Source of the DNA: Hydrangea macrophylla
Lineage: Eukaryota > Streptophyta > Magnoliopsida > Cornales > Hydrangeaceae
DNA: 64,000 nucleotides
Assembly: GCA_033977485.1 (NCBI GenBank)
Contig: CM066998.1
Coordinates: 27,219,501-27,283,500, forward strand
Direction: 5' to 3'
Below the pieces are notes generated by a model. That model saw only the letters and a program-made list of their open reading frames with translations. It was not told the origin of the DNA and did no database searches. This document shows positions 47,485-60,000 of the stretch, in pieces (position 1 is the first letter of the stretch; the number at the start of each line of letters is the position of its first letter). The position numbers and the translations under genes were made by a program.

Positions 47485-47815
47485 ATTTAGACCTAACTTA
47501 AAGAGAGGATAGTTTTCCTCGCGAAAGAAGTTTTTTGTGAGGAAATCGATTTCGTCGCCAAATCATAATCCCCACAAATAATTTTTGAAGCCTTAACTTT
47601 AGGAAAGGAATTTTTTTTTTCCTTGCCAAAACTTACTTTTATTGAGAAAACGTGATTTTCCTTGCCAAAACTAGGTTTTGGCGAGGAACTATATTTTGTC
47701 ACCAAAATGTATTCCCACAACAAATTTCTTAAGATTTGACGCTAGGCAAAGAAAATTACTTTCCTCGCCAAAACCTACATTTAGCGAGAAAATATGATTT
47801 TCTCGCCAAAAAGTA
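47485..47815. repeat. Degenerate tandem repeat with TTTCCTCGCCAAAA motif
   Basis: About three units with paired TTTTCCTCGCCAAAA and GGCGAGGAAA-like words, of the kind seen in subterminal regions of DNA transposons. Open frames here are repeat translations. The parent element is not identified. Confidence 0.55.
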
Positions 47816-47824
47816 TTTCCCATA

Positions 47825-49714
47825 GGGTAAATATCACTTGCACCCCCTGAGGTTTGTCCTAATAACACTTGCCACCCCTCACATTTGAATAATACCAGTG
47901 ACACCCCCTGTCAGAACTTGTCTCCTCACTGCTCTAATGGACGTTATATAATTACCTTTTTACCATAACTTGAATATAGCTGTATTTTGGTCAACAAGTC
48001 AAAAATGTCAAAAGCACTTTTTGGCCTCATCTCCTTTTCTTCCGTGTCTCCCCATAGATTTAGATCGTCATTTGCGATTGGGGGTGACCATGTGGTTGGT
48101 TCTGCAATTGGTGTTGGGTTTTCCATTAATGCTGGTGGTCGATCATAACTGTGACCCAAACAGTTGATGTAATGTGCCTTTTAACTAGATGACCTAACTT
48201 GTAGCATAAATTCCAAACTTGGTCTTGGTTGAGTTGAAATGATTTTAATAAATGCATTTTATGGGTTCAAAGTTGTAGCAGAAACTCCATTTTTGCAATC
48301 CCAACAGCCAACACCCCTCTCTTCTCTTTACTTGGCAGTATTTTTGGGTTTGACGGTCACGAATCTCCTTCATCTCATTTTTTCCAAAAACACAATTGAG
48401 AGTTAAGTTTTCATGGACTTTGTGGCATGAATTGCATTGGGTGGTTTTGTTGGAAAATTTTCGTAGCTACTATGTGTTGGAAATTGGGTAAAATTTCTCA
48501 AAGCTGGAATACCGCTCGAACAGGCTCTCGGGAGAAGCTAAAGATGGATTAAAAATTGGAATGTCGCTCGCACAGTGATCCATGCGAGGAGGAACGGGAA
48601 ATCTGTGCGTGGGTAGCTTTCCGAAATGGAGTAGGATAGAACTTTTGGGATAGTTTCCAAAGTTGATTGGTCTTCTAATGGAGAAAGGTTTCCTAATTAT
48701 ATAGGAATACTTGTAAGAGAAGTTTCTTGATGGAGAAGTATTTCTATGTGCATAATCCTATCTTTACTAGGATTTGGAAAGGTATTATATATAAATAGGG
48801 GATCATGGTGAAGAAGAAGATAATCTTGAAATCTTGAGAAAGAAAATCAAGGTCATTTATGGAACTCAAGTAAAAGAGTGTGGGAGCTTTAGCTCAAGTC
48901 AGTCTATAGGTGTGGCCCAATAAGGGTGATTGTGAAGAATCCTTGGCCGAGAGTAATCGATGAATCCTTAATGTGTAGATCCAAGAGGTGGAATAAATTA
49001 TACTTACAAACCATAACAAAACATATGCATAGATAAGATTACATTAACGTTTGTCTATTTCCGAAAAAAATAGTCTAACGTTTGTGGAAATTGCTAAGAT
49101 ATATGTTACATCCAAAACACACACATAATACTTATATAACAACTATTACACACAAGATCAATAATGGTATTATACGAAACAAGTTTAGTCTGGAGCAACT
49201 GTGGTGGAAAGTTTAAGGGAATTTGAAGAATATACACTACAAACTGGAATACTCGCATTTGAACCAACGCGATAAATTGGCAACTCAATGTATTTGTTGC
49301 GCATTCAAGTAAACTTAGGGTGTAATGAGTATTGAGATAGTTAAGTGGAGAGTAATTTCTTAGGGCTCTTTTTGGGGCAGTCTCTGGCCCAATGCCCTCT
49401 CTTTTGACAGAGAATCGTTGCTGTTTATTTTGTTGGGGGGATAGATTGTGGTGGAAAGATTAGGGGAATTTGAAGAATATACACTAGAAATTGGGATACT
49501 CGCATTTGATCCAACACTCTTACTCTCGAGTACAATTTTAGCGGGTTGTGTATTTATTTTTTCTCTCACAACCCTAGAGTCTCATCCTTTTTAAAGAAAA
49601 AGGATGAAAGATATTTTCTGCATTAGATCAACTTGGCAAACGTGAGGAGCAAATCATAGGTAACTTAAAAAGCTACTTTACAAACTATGGGGTGCAAGTA
49701 TAACTATTCTGCCC
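47825..49714. mobile_element. Possible TIR element (MULE-style ends)
   Basis: The left end is GGGTAAATATCACTTGCACC. The inverted right end is GGGCAGAATAGTTATACTTG then CACC. Such ends are common on plant MULEs, but the 9-bp flanks (TTTCCCATA, TTTTAATTT) do not match. Inside are an LTR-like block with TATAAATAGG (48787), and a direct repeat of about 68 bp (49198-49266 vs 49446-49514: GTGGTGGAAAG...ACTCGCATTTGA). No coding frame. A nested or chimeric structure is likely. Confidence 0.35.
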
Positions 49715-49930
49715 TTTTAATTTTAATTTGGAACAAAAATTTGTTGAGCTAAAGTCATTGCAACAAAAGAGCAAACAAGATTATATTATGGAATTTTTGC
49801 AAATAGCTAAGATATTACGTAGCACAAATAAGATTAAATTAGCATTTGTGCAAATAGCTATTATAATATGTACAAAACATATGCAATGATAAGATTACAT
49901 TAATGTGTGTAATCTTATATCATATTTGTG
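49010..49930. repeat. Left inverted copies of the MULE 3' flank
   Basis: Segments 49083-49200 and 49745-49930 match the reverse complement of 52850-53110. Shared words include AGATATATGTTACATCCAAA, ATACTTATATAACAACTATT and CTAAAGTCATTGCAACAAA. The first segment even includes GTTTAGTCTGGA, matching the end of the transposase gene. They act as long, imperfect terminal inverted repeats, perhaps with a second broken copy. Confidence 0.6.
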
Positions 49931-50484
49931 TGTGTCCGTTACCACGTCTTCTTTCTATTATATCATATTTTTACCATTGCAGGGTTCAACCATGAAGGCT
50001 GATCGCAAATTCTTTCAGTTGCACCTATCACCCATTTTGTCTTGCTCCCAACGTTTAATATAGTTGCTCCAAACGTTATGTGAGTTGCACCTGTGTTATA
50101 AATTTATTGCAAAATTTAGTTGAAATGCGATTAATGTTTCATAAATTTAATTGTTGAAATTGTGTGTTATATTTCAAAACCTGAACCTTTCTTACATTTT
50201 GTTCTTGTTGAACCTCAAGTTGTTAGGTCATTATGTTATGAGTTACACCAATGAGTTTGCTAGATACACCCAAAGTTCTACACAATAGCTCCCAACGTTT
50301 CGGTACTTGCACCTGATCTAGTATGCTATTTTCAGATGGTCCATACTAGTCTTCAATAATGCATAATTTTTGTTGTCCGACTAGTACAACATAGGCATTT
50401 ATAATTATTAATTGGAATGTAAAAATTAAGCCTATTATAGAAGGATTTTGATGTGTGTTGGATATGCATGTTTTTTTGTAGGCA

Positions 50485-52824
50485 ATGTCCCAATCCCATG
50501 TAAAAGAGTTGGCTTGTTATTGTCACTGGGGCGGGGAAAGAAAGCTTAAAGATGGTCAGATTAGTTACGAAGGTGGTGTTATTGACCTGGTTGCTGTGAA
50601 CACTCGCACCACTTATGAAGAATTCATTCATGACGTGTGCAATGCACTCGGTATTACTCATACGGGGAAGACTTTCCATTATACTAGCAAGCATGATAAT
50701 ATGAAGCTTATTCAGTTGCAAGATGATCGGGGGTTAGGTTTAATGTGTCGTTTTAATAATGACCTAGTTGATGTTTATGTTAGTGAAGTTCCATTTGCTA
50801 CATCGCCACATATAATCAGCACAAGGTAGTATTTGTATAAATATCTTGTAATCTAAATTGTTATATAAGAAAATATCTTATTATGATTCATTAATTGGAA
50901 CATGTGCAGGGGATCAAATAATGGTTTGCAATCACCAACCCCTGTTGCCCTACTGTACGAGGAAGAGATTGAACCATCACATCAATTTAGTAGTGAAGAG
51001 ACAAATCCTATGCTGCTAATTGCTTCTCAAGTGTCAGAGATTGCTTATATAACTTTGCCTAAGGTTGTAGAAGGGTTGAATATTGAAGAGGGTCAAATTT
51101 ACACAAGTCCGAACAATTTCAAGCAAGCGGTTACGTGCTTTGCTTTTGCAAACAAATTTTCATTCGAGTTCTTAAATAATAGTCGTTCTTACTACAGGAT
51201 TATATGCAAGGTTCCGGATTAAAAATGGAAGTTGACAGCTGGTTGTGAAGGGAATTCAGATGTGGTTAGAGTGAAGAAGTTTAACAATACCCATTGTCAT
51301 ACAACACATGATGTTGCAACCTACAAGCCTGTTGTTCGTTCAAAATATATTGGGAATATGATAAAGGATAAAATAGCTGAAACCCCTGGATATCTACCTG
51401 AGCAAATACGTAAGGACTTTGAAGCCAATATGTCAGTTAAAATGTCATACCATCAAGCATGGTGGGAGAAAGAGAGGGCTAAGTCTAGCATAACGGGGGA
51501 GCCAAAAGACAGTTTCAAGTTTGTTCTGTGGATGTGCGAACGTCTTAGGTTGAGCATTCCTGGTACCCATGCAAGCTATATTTTATCAGATGATGGTCGA
51601 TTCAAGCAGTTGTTTGTGGCATATGGATATTCAATCACTGGGTTCATGTTTTCGTGTAGGCCAATGCTTTTTATTGATGCATGTCACCTTACGGCCAATT
51701 ATCGTGGAGTTTTAATATTTGCATGTGGGGTGGATGCAAACAATGGGTTGTACCCATTAGCGTATTCATTTGCATCGGCTGAGAATGATGAGAATTGGTT
51801 GTGGTTTCTACAGGAGCTGAAACACATACTAGGTGATGGTGTTGTGGTGCTTATGAAAGATAGAAACCCTAGTCTTTTGCTTGGCATAAAAGAACTATTT
51901 GGAGGAGAGTGTAATTCATGGTGCCTTCGTCATTTAAAAGAGAATTTCAGTAAATTCATGCTGAGCAAGGGGATAAAAAATAAGAGAAGGGAGACTGGAC
52001 TAAAAATGTTGACTGACATTGCATATGCTAGGGATGAGCGCATGTTTCATCATTATTTGGTTATGTTGCATAATTTCAATCCGGAAATGGCTGATTGGGT
52101 GAAGGTAAATGGGCCTGAACACTGGGCAAATTCACAATTCCGTATGAAGCATTGGGATTGGATGTATACCAATCCAGCTGAATCGTTCAATGCATGGCTT
52201 GGTCCGTTGAGGGAATGCACCATCTTTCAATTTATGAAAGATCACGTTCTTAAACTGACTAATTTTCTAACAGATAAAAAGGTTACCCTTGAAAAATGTA
52301 AAACACGAGTTGGTTATAGGATTGAGGAAAAGATTCGTGATAGTCCAGAAAGGTCTATAGGATGTGCTTATTGGAATTCATTAACCGGTGAATACACTGT
52401 CACTGATCGAAGTCTGAAACGATACACGGTGAAGCTATTGGCACATGAATGCAGTTGTTTGGAGCGGTAGATGACTGGCATACCGTGTCCCCATGCTATG
52501 GTTGTGATGGGTCCGTCAGGACTGAATGTATATGATATGGTTGAAAATTGGTTTAAAAATGAAACCCAACAATATTTGTTGCAATTTATGATACCGCCTG
52601 TCCATACTCTTGATGAGCCAACCGTTGAGGAACTTTCAAATATTTCTTCTTAGAGCTCCATGTTATCAATGGTACCACTGCCTCCCATTTCGAAACGACC
52701 TCCTGGTAGACCACGGAAAAAGCGCATCGAGTCTCAGCATCAAGACAAAAGAGTTATTCATTGCTCTCGCTATGGGATGCCTGGCCATAATAGAAAGAAT
52801 TGCAAGGAGCCTATTCCAGACTGA
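50485..52824 (+). pseudogene. MULE (Mutator-like) transposase
   Basis: ATG at 50485 follows a TTTGTAG acceptor. Exon 1 (to 50825) is a PB1-like N-terminal segment, and an 84-bp GT-AG intron (50826-50909) restores the frame. Then comes a MuDR DNA-binding segment (YTSPNNFKQAVTCFAFANKF), a MULE DDE core with FIDACHLTANYRG, VLMKDRNPS and CLRHLKENF (51680-51950), a SWIM zinc finger (CSC...CPH, 52450-52490), a PPGRPRKKR tail and a CCHC knuckle (CSRYGMPGHNRKNC). Three in-frame stops interrupt it: TAA 51220-51222, TAG 52468-52470 and TAG 52651-52653. I found no frameshift. At the SWIM finger the stop falls where family members have Gln, consistent with CAG to TAG. The terminal stop is 52822-52824. 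Confidence 0.88.
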
Positions 52825-52849
52825 ACTTCTTGGAGTATAGTACCTTTTG

Positions 52850-53110
52850 GTGATCTTGTGTCTAATAGTTGTTATATAAGTATTTTGTGTGAATATGTTT
52901 TGGATGTAACATATATCTTTAGCTATTTGTACAATCGTTAATCTTTTGTGTGCAAATGTTTTGGATGTAACATATATCTTAGCTATTTGTACAAACGTTA
53001 ATCTTTTGTGTTGAAATGTTATGGATGTAACATATATCTTAGCTATTTGCAGCAATTCCATAAAGTAATCTTTTGTACTCATTTGTTGCAATGACTTTAG
53101 ATACTTGCTC
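52850..53110. repeat. Right inverted repeat of the MULE, with 60-bp tandem units
   Basis: Three consecutive units of about 60 bp (GTTTTGGATGTAACATATAT then CTTAGCTATTTGTACAA) start near 52891, 52951 and 53011. The block is the inverse of 49083-49200 and 49745-49930. Confidence 0.7.
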
Positions 53111-53159
53111 TAATACTGGAAGATTGCAAACCATCAATTTTCTTTTTAACAAAATTGAA

Positions 53160-53610
53160 GGTTGCTCCCCATGTTTGAAAAGTTGCTCCCTAGGCTTGGA
53201 CAGTTGCTCCCCACATTTGGTCAGTTGCTCCCCACATTTTTTTTAGTTTTAAAAAAAAATTTGAAGCAAAGATTGGCAAGTTGCTCCTTACGGTTAGGAA
53301 CTTGCTCCTTAGGCTTGGTGAGTTGCTCCCCACGTTTGGTCAGTTGCTCCCCACATTTTTGTTTAGTTTTAAAAAAAAAATTTGAAGCAAATTTTGGCAA
53401 GTTGCTCCTTACAGTTAGGTACTTGCTCCTTAGGCGTAGTGAGTTGCTCCCCACGTTTGATTAGTTGCTCTCCAAATTTTCCTTTAGTTTAAAAAAAATT
53501 GAAGCAAAGTTTGGCAAGTTGCTCCTTACGTTTAAGTACTTGCTCCTTAGGCTTGTTGAGTTGCTCCCCACGTTTGGTCAATTGCTCTTACCACTTTTTT
53601 TTAGTTTTTA
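53160..53610 (+). repeat. TTGCTCCCCACGTTTGG minisatellite
   Basis: Nested tandem repeat: the word AGTTGCTCC(C/T)(C/T)A recurs every 17-30 bp, within a higher-order unit of about 115-120 bp that ends in an A-run and repeats about four times. Related words (TTGCTCCCAACGTTT, TTGCTCCAAACGTTA) lie at 50025-50100 and 50285-50320 on the other side of the MULE gene, in the same orientation. Confidence 0.85.
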
Positions 53611-53616
53611 AAAAAA

Positions 53617-54084
53617 GGCCTAATTACACTTTGCACCCTTGTACTATACCCTTTTTTTCAATTGGGTACATGTTTTTTTTTTTTGCAATTGGACACTTAT
53701 ACTTCCAAATGAAGAGCAGTCAGCCCCAAACCATAACTACGTGTGGTCTTACTAACGGGAAATGCTCACGTGGCAAATATCCATGATTTTTTGGCATCCA
53801 ACAACAACCACGTGACTGCCATGTGAAAAAGAACATATTATTTAGGAGTTGATTTAGGATTAAACATAGAAGAAGAAGAAGAAGAAGAAGAAGAAGAAGA
53901 AGAAGAAGAAGAAGGGGATTTGACGAAGCTGAAGAAAGGGGAAGAAGACGAAGAAGGGGACGAACACAAAGACGAAGAAAAGGGGAAAAAGAAGAAGAAG
54001 AAGTATAAGAAGAAGAGGAAGACGAAGGTCAATTGTAGACCAATTTTTGGAGAAAGATATTGAACAACACTGCAATGGAGACGC
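53617..54084 (+). mobile_element. Left end of a TIR element, cut off by the Athila LTR; includes (GAA)n
   Basis: Begins GGCCTAATTACACTTTGCAC, a style of terminus common on plant MULE-type elements. It continues to a (GAA)n run (about 53866-53912) and GAAGA-rich sequence. The right terminus is absent because the Athila-type element starts near 54085. No coding frame on the plus strand. Confidence 0.4.
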
Positions 54085-55705
54085 TGCAAAGCTGGGGTAT
54101 TTGTAAAATACAACCGCGCTAAAAGGGAGAATTGCATTGGTTTTAATCACAACTTCCCGTTTTATCTGCAATTTGCATTACAAGGCTAGTTTTCATACAA
54201 TGTGATTAATCTATGATAAGTTGTATTGTTTTAGCTATTGTTTGTGCAGATCTCTGCTGTGTGGACTAGAGAGATGAACGTCAGGACAACTGGAATGCTG
54301 TAGTGCAGACAAAAGAATTCAAAGCTAAAGTTTGAAGTTCGAGCGATCGACGACAGTTCGATCGATCGAAGGTTCGATCGCTTAAAGAAAGTTGAAGCGC
54401 TTGAGTTCCAAATGTTCAATCGATCGAGAAATGTTCGATCGATCGAACATGGTATTTTCAGAAACTTTCGTGTACGCAGCAGTTGCGGAATTTTAACCCT
54501 AGCCTTTAGTTTTTCTATATATTGGAGCATTGTATACGTCCCAGGGGACGCCCAACTTTTGTTTTTTATCAGTTTAGAGAGAGAGAGGAGAGTTTTTTTT
54601 ATTGTTTTCTTTGTAGGTTTTCCATTGATTACTCTAAGGTTTGATAGAGTTCATCGTTCCAGGTTACTTGTTTCTTGTGTTATTTACATTCTGTACTTAG
54701 TTAGTCGTAGTTTAATCTTCAATCTCGTAGTATTGCATGCTAGATAAGTTAAAACCACTAGTTTTCATAGTTTTCATGAAAAACTCACATCCAAACAAAG
54801 CCTTAATGTTTTCATATGATAAAAACTGATCTGTGATACTCCAGACGATGTCTGAGTAGTCCTAGGGTTGGGAGAACACGATGAAATAATGATCTCCAGC
54901 CTCTGCCATGCAACAGAATAAATCCTGTGTTCGATCGATCGGAGGTAGTTCGATCGATCGAACCAGAGATAGTCAAGCGATCGAAGGACATTTCGATCGA
55001 TTGAGGGATGAAGGCTTTCGATCGATCGAACGATCGTCGATCGATCGAACTCTCTGATTCTTGAGGATGTTCCCTGCAGTATTCCAGGAACTTTTCTTTT
55101 TGAGATTCGTTATCATACTGTCCCTAAATGCTCAGTTTGTCAAAACAGTTTTCAAAATCAAGGCCCTAAGGCATTTTCTTTCAATACATTTTGCAAACCA
55201 CCTTCAATGCTAACACCATTGTAGGTGCGAGTCTTAACTATTGAATGAAACCGCTTTCACGTGTTTTAAGTCAACTGTGATGATATAGTCCCGGACATGA
55301 AAGGGCTATGGATTCTTTATTTTAAGAGAAATACAGCACACTGTAGGTAATGTACTCATTAGTGCTTCAAAGTAACTGCATGGTAGATGGTTAGATTACT
55401 GTGGATTCGTGTAATCCCAATACTTTCTTCTTAAAGTTAAATCCTATTTTAGAATATTGCTTTAATTAGCTAATTAGTTCTTTAGTTAATCTGAATTACT
55501 TTTGTTAGTAGTCTTAGTTTTTGGAACTTTGTGTTCTGCACCATTATTTAATCTTATTGATTTTGGTTCGCCTTCTTTAGAGTTTAGTCTAAGTTAATAG
55601 GTCAACACCTTCCCTGTGGGATCGACCTGGTCTTACCAGTTACTACTTGCACGTCTACCTACACTTGGGTATTGCACAAGAGCACACAATTATATTCTCG
55701 TGTCA
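54085..55705 (+). repeat. Athila 5' LTR (about 1.62 kb)
   Basis: Ends TATTCTCGTGTCA at 55705, directly before the PBS. The start is at or near TGCAAAGCTGGGG (54085), with TGTAAAATAC (54102) as an alternative. It contains two palindrome clusters (54341-54452, 54931-55053) on either side of a TATA-like CTATATATTGG (54515). The solo copy is at 40856-42472. Confidence 0.85.
54341..55053. repeat. Two TCGATCGATCGA clusters in Athila LTR
   Basis: Cluster 1 (54341-54452), in order: GAGCGATCGA, TTCGATCGATCGAA, GAAGCGCTTGA, TTCAATCGATCGAG, TTCGATCGATCGAA. Cluster 2 (54931-55053): TTCGATCGATCGGA, TTCGATCGATCGAA, AAGCGATCGA, TTCGATCGATTGA, TTCGATCGATCGAA, GTCGATCGATCGAA. Confidence 0.9.
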
Positions 55706-55711
55706 AGTTTT

Positions 55712-55729
55712 TGGCGCCATTGCCGGGGA
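55712..55729 (+). promoter_or_regulatory. Athila primer-binding site, tRNA-Asp type
   Basis: TGGCGCCATTGCCGGGGA, six bases after the LTR end. It differs at one base from the usual TGGCGCCGTTGCCGGGGA of Athila elements. Confidence 0.88.
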
Positions 55730-55835
55730 AGGCGACGATCAATTCCTTAGATTACCTCAATCTTTCCTGATCTATTTCTGTTTTCCTTTTTCTTTGAGTT
55801 CTATAGGTTTTCAATCTTCTTAGGTTCTCTCATTT

Positions 55836-57094
55836 ATGTCCGATAGTTCCGTCCACGGAATTTTCAGAAATCCTCTATATTCATCTAATTCTTCCAGTTC
55901 TAGTAACCCTGTCACCACTCCAACTGAATCAATGGATGATGATCAGAGTGAACATGGTGAAAATGTTGTGGTACCAGTTGATGATTCACTACGTCCGTTG
56001 TGCGATCTCATGCAACCAGAACACGCACCTACTCCTTCTTGCATTCTCATTCCCCCACACGCTGGCGAATTTCAATTTTGCAATGGGATGATTCAACTCC
56101 TCCCAACATTTCATGGGATGGAAAGCGAGAAGGCATATCTACACGTTAAGGATTTCGAGGATGTTTGTAAAACATTCTCCCAAACTTGTCCCGTAGATGT
56201 GACACGCTTAATATTATTTCCCTTCACCTTGAAGGATAAAGCGAAGGCGTGGTTACTCACCCTAAAACCGAATTCAATCTTCACATGGCATGCGATGAAC
56301 ACTGCGTTTTTGAAGAAATTCTTTCCATCTCGCATGACCACAGAGCTCAAACGCCAAATAAGTTCATACAAGCAGAGGAGCAATGAAACCTTCACCCAAA
56401 CTTAGGAGCGTTTCAAAGATTTGCTTCTCTCATGTCCCCACCACGGATATGAGAAATGGCGTACCATCAGTCACTTTTATGAAGGACTAAATGGTGAAAC
56501 GAAGAAGTTGGTCGAAACTATGAGCTCTGGACCATTCCTTCGAAAGAGGCTGAAGCTCATTTCGAGTGGTTAGCTGAACATGCTCATGAATGGTCTAACT
56601 TTGAAGATATACCTCGAACTCAAATATCGAGTGTGGAAGATAAGAGTTTGTACCAATTGAAAAGTGAAGATCATCTGATGAACAAATACGAAGAACTGGC
56701 AAAGAAGGTAGAAGAACTAGGGATGCGAGGAGAGAGCTCTAGGCAGGTTATTCCTGAGGAACCATGCGGCACATGCAACATATTGTGACATACAACTCAA
56801 TACTATCCCAATGTGCCATATTTTCAAGAGCAGGCCCCTATGGAGATGAATGCCATGCAAGGTTTTTGAGGGGCGGGGAATTCCAATAATAACTTTCAAA
56901 GTAACAATAGATGGAATCACCCCGGTTTTGATTGGAGAAATAATGCTGGGACCCAAAATCAATATCAACAGCAGCCCTACAACAACAATCAATATCAAGG
57001 GCAAAATAATAGGCCGTCCCAGCAATACAATCAAAACAGAACCAATAACTACAACGAAGCTCAACCCTCTAATGCACCACAGACCAATACCTAT
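55836..57094 (+). pseudogene. Athila gag, damaged
   Basis: ATG at 55836 (MSDSSVHGIFRNPLYSSN). The retrotransposon gag core is recognisable: LLPTFHGMESEKAYLHVKDF, LILFPFTLKDKAKAWL, FLKKFFPSRMTTELKRQI. A TAG at 56403-56405 breaks the frame, and a frameshift near 56535 follows. The remainder (HFEWLAEHAHEWSNFEDIPR, CGTCN with an incomplete zinc knuckle, then an Asn/Gln-rich tail) continues in another frame, with further stops near 56785 and 56867. It would form the particle capsid if intact. It runs into the 57095 frame. Confidence 0.85.
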
Positions 57095-60000
57095 GTGCCA
57101 CCACACAAGAAGGTACAAGAAGAAGAGCCACTCGCTAATGCCAATCTAACGCAGCAACTCATACAGATGATGAGTAGAATGTCTGCCATGTTAGAAAGGA
57201 TAGATGCACGGCAAGAGGGTTCAGGAGGAACATTCCCTGCCCAACCACTTCCGAACCCCAAGGGACATAACAATGGTCCTAACAATCAAGAACATGCTAA
57301 AGCCGTGACTACACTGAGAAGCGGAAAAATCATAGAGAAAAGCATGCCTCTGTCTACACCCGGAGTGTACAAAGAGGAGGAAGTGGTGGATAATGAGCTT
57401 GAGCAACCATCTACTCAAGAGGAGGAGCCGTCTACTAATGACGAGGCAATAAAGGCAAACATCGAAGCTCCTAGAATAGAGGAAGAAGTTGAGCAAAGGT
57501 CTGGAAAGGAGTCTGTTGAGGATGAACCACCAAAATGCCCTTTTCCTGCACCTTATCCTCAACGGTTGAAGAAACCCATGAATGAGACGAAGAATCAGGA
57601 GTTTCTGGAATTGTTTAAACAAGTCAAAATTAACCTTCCACTCCTAGATGCTATCAAGCAAGTGCCAGCCTATGCTAAGTATCTCAAAGATCTATGCACG
57701 GTAAAGAGGAGGCAAAGTGTGAAGAAACATGCTTATGTCGCATGCCAAGCAAGTGCGATCATTCAAAATGAGTTGCCTCCAAAACTCAAAGACCCCGGTA
57801 CACCTACGGTCTCATGTAGAATTGGGAATCAAAGGATAGATAATGCACTCCTCGATCTAGGAGCAAGCGTGAACCTGCTGCCATATTCAGTCTATAAACA
57901 GCTAGGGTTGGGTGAACTCAAACCCACCCGAGTCGCTTTGCAATTGGCAGACAGATCTGTGAAGTACCCTAGAGGGGTATTGGAGGACGTCCTTGTCCAA
58001 ATAGACTCTTTTGTCTTTCCAGTTGATTTCATGATATTGGACACAGAACCTGTGTCTAATCCTGGTGCATACATCCCGGTTATCTTTGGACGTCCATTCC
58101 TCAACACTATTGATGCTACGATCAAGATTAGAAGTGGTATCATGACTATCGTATTCGGGAACATGACATTGAATGTCAAAATTTTTTCCAATCCCCAACC
58201 TGAAGAATACGATGATGAGGAAGAAATTCATTACATTGACACAGTCATTGAAGATGAAGTTGACTTGGTCGACTACAAAGATCCTTTGGAAGTTGTGATG
58301 ACTCAACTTGGCGATATCTATCAGTCTGCCGAGTCAACTCCATTGGATGCTGACCTGAACCAGATGTGTCTTATGATGGATACGATAGAGGAGGATAGAG
58401 CAGAATGCATGTGGGTAATGCCATATGAATAATTGCCTCCTAAAACTAAGTTGGCAATGCCTTCTAGTTTTCAGTTTCCGGAGTTAGAGTTAAAGGAGCT
58501 ACCCAAAGAGCTAAAATATGCATTCCTAGGGACTGGAAAAACGTATCCTGTGATCATTTTGTCTGCTTTAACTCATGAACAGGAAGGTAAGCTAGTGCAA
58601 ATGCTGACCAAGCATAAGGATGCTATGGGATGGACGATTGCTGACCTCAAAGGCATCAGCCCATCCATATGCACTCATAAGATATATCTGGAGGAAGACG
58701 CTAGACCTTCTAGACAAATGCAAAGGCGTCTGAATCCCAACATGCAAGAAGTAGTTAAAAAGGAAGTGCTCAAACTACTTGATGTTGGGATGATTTATCC
58801 GATATCTGATAGTCCTTGGGTCAGTCCAACCCAAGTGGTTCCAAAGAAAGCAGGCATAACGGTCATCCCAAACAAAGATGGTGAATTGGTACCAACACGT
58901 GTCCCCACTGGATGGAAGATGTGTATTGACTACAGAAAGTTGAATACTGTGACCCGAAAAGACCATTTTCCTTTGCCATTCATGGATCAAATGCTAGAAC
59001 GTGTGGCAGGTCACAAGTATTACTACTTTTTGGATGGATATAGTGGATATAACCAAATTGAAATTGCTCCTGAAGATCAGGAGAAAACCACATTCACTTG
59101 TCCATTTGCTACATTTGCCTACTGTCGAATGCCGTTTGGCTTATGTAATGCACCGGCTACCTTTCAGCGGTGTATGCTAAGCATATTCAGTGACATGGTC
59201 GAACACATCCTTGAAGTCTTCATGGATGATTTTTTAGTGTTTGGCCATAGCTTTGAAGATTGCCTCAACAATCTCGAGCATGTATTAATGCGATGTGAGG
59301 ATAAACACCTAGTTTTGAATTGGGAAAAGTGTCACTTTATGGTGACCAAGGGAATAGTCCTCGGCCATATAATCTTCGATGAAGGAATCCAAGTGGATAA
59401 AGCCAAAATCGACATAATCTCAAATCTACCTGTCCCCCGTACAGTGAGAGACATCCGTTCATTCTTGGGGCATGCGGGATTTTATCGTCGGTTTATCCAA
59501 AATTTCAGTGCAATCTCTCGACCTCTTTGTCAACTTCTTGTCAAAGATGCACCATTCGAGTGGTCAGAAAGTTGCCAAAAGTCCTTCGAGGATCTAAAAG
59601 AGCTCCTCACCACCACACCTATAATACAGGCACCCGACTGGAGTTTGCCTTTCGAATTAATGTGCGATGCTAGTGATTATGCCATTGGCGCGGTCCTAGG
59701 CCAGAGAAAGGACAGTAAGCCATATGTGATATACTATGCCAGCCAAACTTTGAATGAAGCTCAAATGAATTATACAACTACTGAAAAGGAGCTGCTGGCT
59801 GTAGTATTCGCCTTGGATAAGTGTAGGTCTTATCTGATAGGGTCACCAATCGTCTATTTTACAGATCACTCGACCCTCAAGTATTTGCTGTCTAAGAAAG
59901 ACGCTAAACAATGGCTCATTCGTTGGATACTCTTACTCCAAGAGTTTGATCTAACAATCAAAGATAAGAAAGGAGTAGAGAATGTGGTTGCGGACCATTT

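Noticed and set aside
47825..49714. Confident MULE call for this interval
   Set aside because: The ends look MULE-like but the 9-bp flanks do not match and no coding sequence is present, so it is kept only as a low-confidence feature.
53838..54171. Two minus-strand frames of about 100 aa rich in Ser or Phe
   Set aside because: Produced by the (GAA)n microsatellite.
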